A program made the position numbers and the translations under genes. Below the pieces are notes generated by a model that saw only the letters and a program-made list of their open reading frames with translations, was not told where the DNA came from and ran no database searches. Below, in pieces: positions 1 to 8,158 of a stretch of DNA of 47,527 nucleotides (position 1 is the first letter of the stretch; each line of letters opens with the position of its first letter). This stretch comes from Geitlerinema sp. PCC 9228 (GTDB taxonomy: Bacteria; Cyanobacteriota; Cyanobacteriia; Cyanobacteriales; PCC-9228): the NCBI RefSeq assembly GCF_001870905.1, contig NZ_LNDC01000078.1:1-47527 (forward strand), given 5' to 3'.

Positions 1-701
1 AACAAGAAATCGGCGATCGCAGTGGCGAAGCCAAATCTTTGAACAATCTGGGCCTTGCCTACGAGTCCCTAGGACAGTACCAACCAGCCATCGAGTTCTA
101 CCAGCAATCCTTAGCGATCGAAAAAGAAATCGGCGATCGCGGTGGCCAAGCCAATTCTTTGATAGGTCTGGGCTTAGCCTACCAATCCCTAGGACAGTAC
201 CAACGAGCCATCGAGTACCACCAGCAATCTTTAGCTATCAAACAAGAAATCGGCGATCGCGGTGGCCAAGCCAATTCTTTGATAGGTCTGGGCTTAGCCT
301 ACAAATCCCTAGGACAGTACCAACGAGCCATCGAGTACTACCAGCAATCTTTAGCGATCGAAAAAGAAATCGGCGATCGCCATGGGGAAGCCAGAACGTT
401 ACAAAACTTAGCCCATGCCTACCATCTTACAGGTAGAGTTCAAGAAGGATTTGCTGCCAGTCACCAGGCCAATCAAATTTATATGGAACTTGGACTCCCT
501 ATCGAAGCTTTGCTTATCCCCAAATGGATAAAATCCATCGCTAAATTCGCCCAACGGGGTCGATCGCAATTCATCCTGTGCTTCATCGCTGGCGTTTTTG
601 CCTTTCCCTTTGCCCTTATCGCCCTCATTTGCCTCATTCTCTGGCGCATTCTTCGTAGCAGAGTCCGGAGACTGTTGAAGATTTTGCCCAATAATCGTTA
701 A
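1..701 (+). CDS. TPR-repeat protein, C-terminal part (5' end outside window)
   Basis: The reading frame is open from the left edge, so the true start lies upstream. At least three 40-residue tetratricopeptide repeats follow one another (pattern GLAYxSLGQYQRAIEYxQQSLAI, each ending in EIGDR). A degenerate repeat and a hydrophobic segment near the C-terminus (FILCFIAGVFAFPFALIALI) follow, then a basic tail. TPR repeats of this kinesin-light-chain-like type are protein-interaction scaffolds in cyanobacteria, often behind NB-ARC or CHAT domains, but the N-terminal domain is not visible. The tail suggests membrane anchoring. Adjacent repeats are almost identical at DNA level, and each carries a GCGATCGC site, which points to recent repeat expansion. 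The specific function is unknown. Confidence 0.8.
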   Translation, partial: QEIGDRSGEAKSLNNLGLAYESLGQYQPAIEFYQQSLAIEKEIGDRGGQANSLIGLGLAYQSLGQYQRAIEYHQQSLAIKQEIGDRGGQANSLIGLGLAYKSLGQYQRAIEYYQQSLAIEKEIGDRHGEARTLQNLAHAYHLTGRVQEGFAASHQANQIYMELGLPIEALLIPKWIKSIAKFAQRGRSQFILCFIAGVFAFPFALIALICLILWRILRSRVRRLLKILPNNR

Positions 702-907
702 CAAAATAGGAACAAAACCAAGCAATAAAACATTCTATACCAGTTTTTCGGTTTTAAAAATTCTATTCTTAAATCAATATTTTTATACTCTAGCAACCAA
801 ATTCCGCAACCATCGCCCTCGATCGCTCCTTCAAACCAAGAGCCTCGCCATTGCTTCTAGAAAAAGATAACAAAAATAATTTAATGGCACTTTCCCATCC
901 CCACCTT

Positions 908-1618
908 TTAGAAAATATCCCGCACCGCCATTTGCGCCTCCCAACGCAAATAAGAAGCGCGGCGGAACATCTCTTGACCCGCGTGGAGATAGCTTTCGTC
1001 GTAGTTGAGGGTAAACCATTCCAACTCCTCAATGCCATCGCCAATTTGATTGATACAGTAGTACAAATGTGCCGCTGCTTTCGCCACGGGGGAAGGATTG
1101 GGCATGGAACGAAACTCTTGCTGTGCCTGCCGCCAACAGGAACGACACTGTTCGATGTACTCTTGAAACTCCTCCATCAACGCATCGTCAAACGGGTCTG
1201 CTGCCAGTTCGTCTACTTGGTTGTCTAGCGTCGTGAGAATGTGGTTCAGTAGCCGATTCACCGGTTTGTATACCTGCTGCAACCACTGGTGTAGCTGCAT
1301 GTCGATGTCTTGACCGGCGGTGGCTTGGGTATGCTGGGAAGCACTGGTGCGTTGGCGGCGGTTTTGCTGGCGCGCGCGTTGTTGGGAAGCTGTCGCCTTG
1401 CGTTTGGCTTGGCGTTTGGCATCGTACTGTTTGCGCTTTTGTGGGTCGCTGAGAACCTCGTAGGCGGCGTTAATCCGAACAATGGCATCGTGGTCTCCCT
1501 GGGAAGAGTTGCTATCGGGATGGTATTGTTTCACCAAAATCCGATAGGCTTGCTTGATTTCGGCATAGGTCGCCTGGGGAGATACGTTTAAGGTGGCATA
1601 GTAATTTATTTTTACCAT
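908..1618 (-). CDS. J-domain (DnaJ-like) protein
   Basis: The 236-residue protein starts with a J-domain (about residues 5-68) containing the HPD tripeptide at 33-35 (KQYHPDSN), the motif that stimulates Hsp70 ATPase activity, and ends that domain with the typical NAAYEVLSDPQKRKQYD helix. A basic, Gln-rich linker (about 70-95) follows, then an all-helical C-terminal region with no Gly/Phe-rich or zinc-finger part. It is therefore a type III J-protein, expected to recruit a DnaK to a particular client rather than act as general DnaJ. The client is unknown. The ATG at 1618 is the first start. A tRNA-Thr gene is divergent from it. Confidence 0.85.
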   Translation of the reverse strand: MVKINYYATLNVSPQATYAEIKQAYRILVKQYHPDSNSSQGDHDAIVRINAAYEVLSDPQKRKQYDAKRQAKRKATASQQRARQQNRRQRTSASQHTQATAGQDIDMQLHQWLQQVYKPVNRLLNHILTTLDNQVDELAADPFDDALMEEFQEYIEQCRSCWRQAQQEFRSMPNPSPVAKAAAHLYYCINQIGDGIEELEWFTLNYDESYLHAGQEMFRRASYLRWEAQMAVRDIF

Positions 1619-1664
1619 GACTTTATTTTTTTAGACACTCCTTGCTACAATATAGAATACACAT

Positions 1665-1736
1665 GCCGATGTAGCTCAGTGGTAGAGCAGCCGATTCGTA
1701 ATCGGCAGGTCGTGGGTTCAAATCCCATCGTCGGCT
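1665..1736 (+). tRNA. tRNA-Thr (anticodon CGT)
   Basis: A complete 72-nt cloverleaf can be drawn. The acceptor arms GCCGATG and CGTCGGC pair, the D-arm is GCTC/GAGC, the anticodon stem GCCGA/TCGGC closes the loop TTCGTAA, and the T-loop TTCAAAT is closed by GTGGG/CCCAT. The anticodon CGT reads ACG threonine codons. The 3' CCA is not encoded. A T-rich tract follows immediately and may end transcription. Confidence 0.95.
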
Positions 1737-1882
1737 CTTTTTTCTGGGAGTTTTTGGCAAGTTGGGTTTGCGAAATACCTGGTTGGTGAGGTATTCTTAG
1801 AATATATTCCCAAAATTTGTTCCATCAATCCAGGATCGATTTCCACAGGCAGCAAGCGCTTCCTCCACGGGAATCGTGCTAC

Positions 1883-1909
1883 AAAAAAACCCAGGCTCTT
1901 GGTCTGGGT
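1883..1909 (-). terminator. Rho-independent terminator, minus strand
   Basis: The arms ACCCAG and CTGGGT enclose a 9-nt loop and are followed on the minus strand by seven T residues. There is no minus-strand CDS directly upstream, which supports the RNA candidate ending here. Confidence 0.6.
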
Positions 1910-2090
1910 AGGGTGTCTATTTTCGTTCCTTTGCCACGCAAGAACAATATTCTCTCGCGACTCCAGGACTTTTTGTTTCTGGAGTTATTGCAATTGCAAA
2001 TCTTTCCTACCAAGTTCCCTTCTTCGTGGAACCGCGATGCCAGGTTGGTTTGTGGGAACGATAAAAATAACCGGATTCGGGTAGGAAAAG
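1883..2090 (-). ncRNA. Candidate structured small RNA ending in a terminator
   Basis: Read on the minus strand, the segment folds into successive helices: a 9-bp helix (2080-2088 with 2003-2011), a nested 6-bp helix (2054-2059 with 2014-2019), a 7-bp hairpin (1979-1985 with 1960-1966) and a terminal hairpin followed by seven U (1883-1909). No minus-strand protein gene precedes the terminator, so a free-standing RNA of about 200 nt would explain it. I do not recognise a known family: it lacks tmRNA tag, RNase P and SRP signatures. Confidence 0.35.
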
Positions 2091-2210
2091 GTCGCTAATT
2101 AGTGGATAAAAGTTCGTTTAGGTCGAAGGTGGTTTTTGATTTGTTTTTGTCTGGGCTAGCTGTTTTCGCCAATAGTTCCTAGCCTGGGAAGGTTGTTGAG
2201 AGTTGAGGAA

Positions 2211-2564
2211 ATGGATGCGCGCAGACAGTTACAGTTGATGCTGGAAAGCGATCGCAATTTTCATAAGATTGCATCGATTCGTTCCGTTCCCTTGCGAACC
2301 GATGCCAACCATCTAGAGCGCCGGCAGCACCAGCGGGGCATCAACAATAGTATGATAGCAGTCGCTTTGCTGTACGGGCAACAGCAGTTTAGCCACGGGG
2401 CGCTCATTTTTACCATCACCGACCGGATTTTGCGAGGCACCCCTTATTCCAAACTGCTGGATTGGCTGCGGGGATTGCGGGTGGTTTGCTTGCAGGGTCC
2501 GCCGGATGCCAAAGTCCTCACGGCTTACTGGCATAAAAAGACCAAAAGTCGGGTTAGACGTTAA
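2211..2564 (+). CDS. Small conserved-looking protein, DUF4258-like
   Basis: This 117-residue protein begins at the ATG at 2211; a TTG 18 bases upstream is less likely. The pattern of an R-x-QHQRGI stretch near the middle, a following helix (NNSMIAVALLYG) and a late VLTAYWHKK strand resembles the DUF4258 fold. That family is related to small toxin-like or nuclease-like proteins, but the assignment is tentative. There is no signal peptide or membrane segment. No antitoxin-like partner is visible next to it. It converges with the LCP gene across a short gap carrying two GCGATCGC palindromes. Confidence 0.55.
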   Translation: MDARRQLQLMLESDRNFHKIASIRSVPLRTDANHLERRQHQRGINNSMIAVALLYGQQQFSHGALIFTITDRILRGTPYSKLLDWLRGLRVVCLQGPPDAKVLTAYWHKKTKSRVRR

Positions 2565-2600
2565 GAAAAACAAGCGATCGCTGCGGAAATGGATGTAATT

Positions 2601-4073
2601 TTACTGGTAGCGATCGCTTTTCGTTTGTGTAGGGGGCAATTCCTTTTGGTCGTGCTTTTGCAACCAATCCTTACCCAACTGAATAGTAATATCCGACTGC
2701 AAATTTCCCGTACTCTCAATGCGAACCTCACCAAAACCCAAACGGCGGCGCAAGGCTCTAGCAGTTTCCACATCCCCCTGCTGGGCAACAATGCGAGTTG
2801 TGGGTAGGGGTTGCGGCCAGGGTCGGTCCAAAAAGGTATTGCGATAGCCTTCTTCAACCAAGCTATCAATCAAATCGTAAGCCGCTTCCCGACTTTCCGT
2901 ACTGTTTTGAACCGCCACGCGCACTTGCGAAGGTGTTTTCACCTCATAGCCATCTTCCACCCAACCTATATCAAAGTATTCCGCCATCATGGTGTCAATT
3001 TCTTGGTAGTTGGGCAGCCAATAACTCACATTGTTGTATTCTTCGATATCATTAAACCGACCGGGGAGCATCAGCATTTGCAAATCATCCTTTTGGTGGT
3101 CCAAAGCAAACCCCACCAAAGCCACCAACTCTTCCACGCTGAGGTTGGTATCGATATGGTCTTGAATGACTGACAGAATTTTGGGCAACCGGGTCACCGT
3201 AGACGGTTTCAGGGTTTGTTGCACCATAGCCCGCATCATCATCTGCTGGCGTTGAATGCGACCGATATCCCCCAACCCATCGTGGCGGTAGCGCAAAAAT
3301 TGCAAAGCCTCATCGCCGTTGAGGTGCTGTTCTCCTTTTTCCAAATCGATGTATAAATGCTGGGAGTCATCTTGATACTCCATATCCTTAGGCACGTAAA
3401 CCGTTACCCCACCCAAGGTATCGATGAGCTTTTCCACGCCTTGTACGTTCACCCGCACGTAGCGATCGATGGTAATGCCCCCCAACAGTTCGCTGATGGA
3501 TTTGGCAGCCAGGGAAGGACCGCCGTAGTAGTTGGCTTCGTTGAGTTTGGTGGTTCCCACCCCTTCCACAAAAGCGCGGGTATCCCGGGGAATGTTCAGT
3601 AAGACCAACCGCTCTTCATGGGGGTCAAACCGCACCAGCAGCATCACATCCGCCAATCCATCCAAAGAATTCACCAAAGCATGGTATCCCAAATCTTTTT
3701 TGGGTTTGCGGCTGAGATCGGAAGTAAGCACTTTGGTACCCATCACCAAAATATTTACCGGTCGGGTGAGCTCGGGTAAATTGAGATTGGTTTTGGTTAA
3801 ATCATCCTGGGCAAAAACGGAGGCTTCTTCTGGGGTCAGCTGGCTGCGCATGAGCGGGGTACTGGATAGGGAAACAGCCAGCCAAGCGCCAGCAGTAGCC
3901 GACAGCATGGCCACGCTGCTCATGCCCAAACCGAGCCATATCCAGGTAAAACGGCGTTTTTTCGATTTTTTACGGATTTTCTGCGGTTGGTAAGGTTTGC
4001 GATTGAGGTGGGTGGACTGGGATTGATTGTTGGTGGTCACTGGTTTCCTCACACACACACTTGTTGAACGCAA
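2601..4073 (-). CDS. LytR-CpsA-Psr (LCP) family protein with LytR_C domain
   Basis: The protein has a basic N-terminus, one membrane segment (about residues 45-70), then an LCP domain with the family motifs DVMLLVRFDP, LLNIPRDTRAF and the late FLRYRHDGLGDIGRIQRQQ arginine cluster. A C-terminal LytR_C-like domain (about 380-470) follows. LCP enzymes transfer polyprenyl-pyrophosphate-linked glycans to peptidoglycan or other acceptors outside the cytoplasmic membrane. In cyanobacteria they probably attach cell-wall polysaccharide. The start is uncertain: a TTG at 4073 gives 490 residues, and a GTG at 4040 is an alternative. Confidence 0.88.
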   Translation of the reverse strand: MRSTSVCVRKPVTTNNQSQSTHLNRKPYQPQKIRKKSKKRRFTWIWLGLGMSSVAMLSATAGAWLAVSLSSTPLMRSQLTPEEASVFAQDDLTKTNLNLPELTRPVNILVMGTKVLTSDLSRKPKKDLGYHALVNSLDGLADVMLLVRFDPHEERLVLLNIPRDTRAFVEGVGTTKLNEANYYGGPSLAAKSISELLGGITIDRYVRVNVQGVEKLIDTLGGVTVYVPKDMEYQDDSQHLYIDLEKGEQHLNGDEALQFLRYRHDGLGDIGRIQRQQMMMRAMVQQTLKPSTVTRLPKILSVIQDHIDTNLSVEELVALVGFALDHQKDDLQMLMLPGRFNDIEEYNNVSYWLPNYQEIDTMMAEYFDIGWVEDGYEVKTPSQVRVAVQNSTESREAAYDLIDSLVEEGYRNTFLDRPWPQPLPTTRIVAQQGDVETARALRRRLGFGEVRIESTGNLQSDITIQLGKDWLQKHDQKELPPTQTKSDRYQ

Positions 4074-4123
4074 CGAGCTTTACGTTGGCACCAAAAATGC
4101 CAAAGCGGCCTCGCGTTCCTATT

Positions 4124-4477
4124 TTAGGGGAGACGATCGCTAATTTTACTAACGCCTGGCAACCAAAGTGGGATTTTTTTCCACAAACGCACCATTAACC
4201 CCAAATTTACCAGAAAATAGGTACTGGTCAGGACACTACTGGCAATTAAAAATGGCAGTTGCAGGGTTGCGCTACTGCCAGCACTGGTTTCCAGGAGAAT
4301 ATGCCCCCCCAGCCACAATCCCGCCAGGGTTACAGCCAGGCGGCTGGCAGCCAGTTCGGCGGCATCGCTGTTTTCCCGGCGGCGGTACAAAGTCCACAGA
4401 GCGGGGAAGACTCCCACAATGGGAATCAGGTAGAGAAACATGCGTTGGCGTTGGAAGTGCTGGTTTGCCGGTGCCAT
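4124..4477 (-). CDS. Small integral membrane protein, unknown function
   Basis: The 117-residue protein has three or four hydrophobic segments (about 13-30, 45-62, 73-92) and a basic C-terminal tail. The pattern with an early RxRMFLYLIP and a Tyr-Arg-Arg-Arg loop resembles a short cyanobacterial membrane protein of unknown function. It lies between the LCP gene and the protease gene on the same strand, so these may be co-transcribed. No catalytic motif is visible. Confidence 0.6.
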   Translation of the reverse strand: MAPANQHFQRQRMFLYLIPIVGVFPALWTLYRRRENSDAAELAASRLAVTLAGLWLGGHILLETSAGSSATLQLPFLIASSVLTSTYFLVNLGLMVRLWKKIPLWLPGVSKISDRLP

Positions 4478-4522
4478 ATCCGTTGCTATCTTTTCTGCAG
4501 TGGTGGTGATGTCATGAATGCT

Positions 4523-6157
4523 TTACTCGGTGGCGGTTTGAGTCCACCAAGCAACGGCATAATCTTGGGCAGGGTCGTTGGCTTGGTTTTCGTAGGCGAT
4601 GCGGAGTTTGTAGCGACCGGTTTCGGGGATGGGGAAAAAGATGTGTTCCACACTATCTTCCGCACTCACGGAAGACCAAACGCTCTCGTCGGGGTTGTTG
4701 CTGCCAGCAGGCATCAGGTATAAGTTTAAATCATTCAAACCGCGATCGCGAAATTGCTCGCCTATATCGTAGCGTCCATTGTTATTTTTATCTTGCAGCA
4801 CCACCTTACGATTCCAAGCGATGGTAGCCGAAACGTAGCTCCCTGCCGCCAAAGGCTGGCTGATGGTATATTCTCGATAGTTAGGCTGAGCTGCCCCTTC
4901 TGCATGTACTCGATTGTAATCCCAACCCCGAGCCGGTACAGGGGCATCGGGGGCAAACTGCCCCGGTTGAAATTGTTGCACGGCGCGATAGGCATTGAGA
5001 TGGCCGGTTCCCATTTGCCCGTGTAGGGGAATGCGCCGGTTTTCATAGGCATCTGATTGCAGCCAATTTTGGTTGTTTTTATCCCAAATCGTGCGGGTCA
5101 TGCCCAAATAATTGCCGTTGGTGTCTTCCATTTTATCGGCAGAATTCAGCAACACCGCCTTCATCACTTCCTGGTGGCGGGCATCCAAACTCCAGTGGGG
5201 GCGAGAAGCAGCAATTTGGCGATCGCCGTATTCTTGTAACAATGCTACCGTAGCAGTAACGTGGGGAGCGGCAAAACTGGTACCGGTATCCCGACGAACT
5301 TCACCGTTGGGTTCCACCAGGGGGACGTTGCGACCAGGAGCCAGCAAATGGATGGAACGACGGTCTCCCACATTACTTTCCACCCCTTCCAAGCGGCTTC
5401 TGAATCCCGGGAAAACGCTGCCCAAATTGGCCACATCCACCCGATTGTAAATCCCCTCATCGCCCTGGCTAGAAAACGCCACATTGATGCCATTGTAATT
5501 ATCCGTGGGAATGGGAATGCCGCCGCTGCCTTGGTTGCCTGCCACGGAATAAACCACATTTTCCTGTGCCGCCAGCCAATCCACGCAGAGGGTCAGGGGG
5601 GCATTGCCATCCAAAACAGCCTCGGAGCGAGGATCGAGCGCCAGGGGTTCTCCAAAACTAAAATTGGTAGCGCGTACGTCGCCACTATTTTGCAGGGCAA
5701 TATGTTGGGTACTCAGGCATTCGTAGGCTTGCCGGTCTTGGCTGTAGTCTCCTGCCACCGCCGTAGCATACAAACGCGCCTGCGGTGCCACCCCAGGTAC
5801 GGCTTTATGTTGGGAAATCATGACCCCAGCCACGTTGTGGGCATGCATATCCAAATCACCGTTGACTTTGGCAGGGGCATTGCGCAGAAAAATTCCTTTG
5901 GGAGCGACCGCTGCATTGGCAGGAATTTCTTTATCCATACCGAAGCGACCCGGTCTGCCAATTTCTACCTGACCGATGGCAATTTTGCGCCCTTTTAAAT
6001 TGTAGGGGTCTCCATGCAAGCGCAACGCATCGATGCCCGTTTCTCCCACAGAAGAGGTTAAATAGCTGTACGCTAGGCTGGGAAACGCGATCGCGCCCAT
6101 CCCTAAAGCAACCACCCCTGTTATTTTATGCCATTGCTTTCGATCCCGCACCACCAT
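4523..6157 (-). CDS. Subtilisin-like (S8) serine peptidase, secreted
   Basis: Starting at the ATG at 6157 gives 544 residues with a hydrophobic signal-like N-terminus (about 10-32). The S8 fold is shown by HAHNVAG (105-111, catalytic His region), the oxyanion Asn in VYSVAGNQGSGG and the serine motif GTSFAAPHVTA. The usual catalytic aspartate position in the first strand reads GQVEIGRPG, so Glu appears at residue 65 where Asp is normal. The C-terminal part (about 430-540) looks like a beta-sandwich domain of extracellular proteases. It is probably exported and degrades or processes protein, though the substituted acid leaves activity open. Confidence 0.88.
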   Translation of the reverse strand: MVVRDRKQWHKITGVVALGMGAIAFPSLAYSYLTSSVGETGIDALRLHGDPYNLKGRKIAIGQVEIGRPGRFGMDKEIPANAAVAPKGIFLRNAPAKVNGDLDMHAHNVAGVMISQHKAVPGVAPQARLYATAVAGDYSQDRQAYECLSTQHIALQNSGDVRATNFSFGEPLALDPRSEAVLDGNAPLTLCVDWLAAQENVVYSVAGNQGSGGIPIPTDNYNGINVAFSSQGDEGIYNRVDVANLGSVFPGFRSRLEGVESNVGDRRSIHLLAPGRNVPLVEPNGEVRRDTGTSFAAPHVTATVALLQEYGDRQIAASRPHWSLDARHQEVMKAVLLNSADKMEDTNGNYLGMTRTIWDKNNQNWLQSDAYENRRIPLHGQMGTGHLNAYRAVQQFQPGQFAPDAPVPARGWDYNRVHAEGAAQPNYREYTISQPLAAGSYVSATIAWNRKVVLQDKNNNGRYDIGEQFRDRGLNDLNLYLMPAGSNNPDESVWSSVSAEDSVEHIFFPIPETGRYKLRIAYENQANDPAQDYAVAWWTQTATE

Positions 6158-6288
6158 AAAGTTCAATTCTCCTACGACAAAGCCACCAGATGGTATTACC
6201 AACTACTAATTGAAAATGTAAATAAATTGACAACAATTTGTTAAACTAAAATGACAAACACTGCAGATTGTATTCTAGGCTGGCAAGC

Positions 6289-6996
6289 ATGACCCAAACC
6301 CAATCCCAAAAACCAATTGTTGTCGCTCCTTCTATTCTATCAGCCGATTTTAGTCGTCTGGGAGCAGAAGTGCAGGCTGTCGATCGAGCAGGGGCTGACT
6401 GGATCCATGTCGATGTCATGGACGGTCGCTTCGTTCCCAATATCACCATTGGACCTTTGGTTGTCAAGGCAATTCGCCCCTTAACCGACAAACCCCTCGA
6501 CGTTCACTTGATGATCGTTGAACCGGAAAAATACGTGGAACAATTCGCCGCAGCCGGCGCGGATATTATTTCCGTACATGCCGAACACAACGCTTCTCCC
6601 CACCTACACCGCACCCTCAACCAAATTCGGGAAGCTGGCAAGCAAGCCGGTGTGGTTCTCAATCCTTCTACACCACTGGAATTCATCGACTACGTGTTGG
6701 ATCAATGCGATTTGGTGCTGTTAATGAGCGTTAACCCCGGTTTCGGCGGTCAGAGCTTCATTCCCGGCATTATTCCCAAAATCCGCAAGCTGCGTGCCAT
6801 GTGCGACGAGCGCGGTCTCGATCCCTGGATTGAAGTTGATGGCGGCCTCAAACCCAAAAATACTTGGCAGGTATTGGAAGCCGGTGCCAATGCCATTGTT
6901 GCCGGTTCTGCGGTCTTCAAGGCAGATGACTATGCCACGGCCATAGAAGGAGTTCGCAATAGCAGCCGACCTTCTCAAGAGTTGGTCACCGCCTAA
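6289..6996 (+). CDS. rpe: Ribulose-phosphate 3-epimerase
   Basis: The enzyme interconverts ribulose 5-phosphate and xylulose 5-phosphate in the Calvin cycle and pentose phosphate pathway. The 235-residue TIM barrel shows the full signature: [14 protein letters not shown] at the N-terminus, [17 protein letters not shown] with metal-binding residues, [19 protein letters not shown] and VDGGL with the phosphate-binding GS near the end. The ATG at 6289 fits family length better than a TTG 21 bases upstream. It is monocistronic, followed by a hairpin with a T-run. Confidence 0.97.
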   Translation: MTQTQSQKPIVVAPSILSADFSRLGAEVQAVDRAGADWIHVDVMDGRFVPNITIGPLVVKAIRPLTDKPLDVHLMIVEPEKYVEQFAAAGADIISVHAEHNASPHLHRTLNQIREAGKQAGVVLNPSTPLEFIDYVLDQCDLVLLMSVNPGFGGQSFIPGIIPKIRKLRAMCDERGLDPWIEVDGGLKPKNTWQVLEAGANAIVAGSAVFKADDYATAIEGVRNSSRPSQELVTA

Positions 6997-7027
6997 CTTC
7001 GCTGATTTCATATCTATCTAAATTTGT

Positions 7028-7055
7028 GGGGTGGGTTTTCCCATCCCATATTTTT
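7028..7055 (+). terminator. Terminator after rpe
   Basis: An 8-bp stem (GGGGTGGG with CCCATCCC, one G-U pair) closes a TTTT loop and is followed within three bases by five T residues. It lies about 30 bp after the rpe stop codon. Confidence 0.65.
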
Positions 7056-7096
7056 AAAGTAAGCCTTTATACGCTTTGAAAATTACTAGATCGATC

Positions 7097-7123
7097 GGGT
7101 GGGCATTACCCACCCTACTTTTT
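7097..7123. repeat. Dispersed GGGTGGGC palindrome, copy 1
   Basis: The perfect arms GGGTGGG and CCCACCC enclose five bases and are followed by TAC and a T-run. Near-identical palindromes occur at 34213-34237 and 46126-46147. It may also end transcripts. Confidence 0.6.
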
Positions 7124-7132
7124 CTGGGAAAA

Positions 7133-7969
7133 TTAAGACCCAACACGCTGTAAAGCTTGCTCCAGTTCCGATAATTCGATAGCCCCGCTGAGGGCTTGTT
7201 CGTTAAGAAAGAAAAACGGTGTTCTATTTAAGCCCAACCGTTGTGCCAACTGCAAATCTTTTTGGATGGCTTGTTGGGCAGCCTCGCTGTTGCGATCGCG
7301 ATTCCAGGCATCCATGTCCAATCCCAACTCGGTAGCAATTTGCTTGTATAACTCTTCCCCTAACCGATCTTGATTTTCAAACAAGCGATCGTGGTATTCC
7401 CAAAACTTCCCTTGTTGCTGGGCTGCCCAGGATGCTTGCGCTGCAGGAACGGCTTGCGGATGAATGGAAGCTAACGGCAAATGCTTGTAAACCAACGTCA
7501 CCCGGTTTTGGTGTTTTTCCATAAATTGTTTTACCGTTTCGTAAGCGCGACGGCAAAAAGGACATTGGAAATCAGAAAACTCCAACAAGACAATATCTTG
7601 CTTGGCAGACCCTTTGGTCGGGGAATTGCCAATTATCGACGCCGGTTCCTTGCTCATTTTCTCTAAAAACGAGCGCCGCGCCTGCCGCATGCCTTGTTGC
7701 TGTTCTTGCTGGTAAGACTGCAAGGTTTCCATCAACACCTGCGGATTGTCGCGCAAAACCTGCAAAACTTTTTGCTCGAACTCAGCGGAGGCTTGCGTAT
7801 CTTCGCTGGCTTCCCCCCCTGCCGAACAACTCGCCAAAACAACGCCGGTCAAAACTGCCGCCAACCACCAAGACAAGCGACGCCAAGAACGCCACATTTG
7901 CTGCCACTGGCGTTTGGTAGCAGCGAACCAGCGGATGCTAGCTTGCCACAAATACAATGGAAAGTTCAT
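7133..7969 (-). CDS. DsbA-like thioredoxin-fold lipoprotein
   Basis: A lipoprotein signal is visible: a Trp/Arg-rich start, a hydrophobic stretch and the lipobox LASC (Cys about residue 48). A coiled, Gln-rich region follows, then a thioredoxin-fold domain with the redox motif FQCPFC (about 135-139) and the cis-Pro loop LNRTPFFFLN. DsbA-type proteins form or rearrange disulfides in the periplasm. The ATG at 7969 was chosen; one at 7897 would give a more compact signal peptide. The longer frame up to 8092 has no support. It lies beyond the terminator of the glycosyltransferase gene. Confidence 0.88.
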   Translation of the reverse strand: MNFPLYLWQASIRWFAATKRQWQQMWRSWRRLSWWLAAVLTGVVLASCSAGGEASEDTQASAEFEQKVLQVLRDNPQVLMETLQSYQQEQQQGMRQARRSFLEKMSKEPASIIGNSPTKGSAKQDIVLLEFSDFQCPFCRRAYETVKQFMEKHQNRVTLVYKHLPLASIHPQAVPAAQASWAAQQQGKFWEYHDRLFENQDRLGEELYKQIATELGLDMDAWNRDRNSEAAQQAIQKDLQLAQRLGLNRTPFFFLNEQALSGAIELSELEQALQRVGS

Positions 7970-8090
7970 AAAAAATTTGCCAACTCCCAGCAATTGGTTC
8001 CCATCTACTATGCCATTTTTGCCGCCAAATTGGGATGGGAAAATGGGAAAATTTGCATAGGAGTTTAGCAGAGTTGCAGGAATTCGATCC

Positions 8091-8132
8091 AAAAAAACCA
8101 GGAAATTGCCTGCTCAATCGACAATTTCCTGG
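8091..8132 (-). terminator. Strong Rho-independent terminator of the glycosyltransferase gene
   Basis: A perfect 11-bp stem (CCAGGAAATTG at 8098-8108 with CAATTTCCTGG at 8122-8132) is followed on the minus strand by seven T residues. It lies just after the stop of the gene ending at 8159. Confidence 0.85.
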
Positions 8133-8158
8133 CACTGTAAGCTACCTTATTTGCCATT

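Larger units (their letters stand above)
1737..2210. other. Intergenic region without a convincing gene
   Basis: No open frame here has family resemblance. Its right two thirds contain several strong inverted repeats and a minus-strand terminator, described as a separate RNA candidate. The plus-strand frames from about 1817 to 2098 look like noise. Confidence 0.5.

Noticed and set aside
2313-2573. Minus-strand 86-codon frame opposite the DUF4258-like gene
   Set aside because: It is antisense to a better frame and has no motif.
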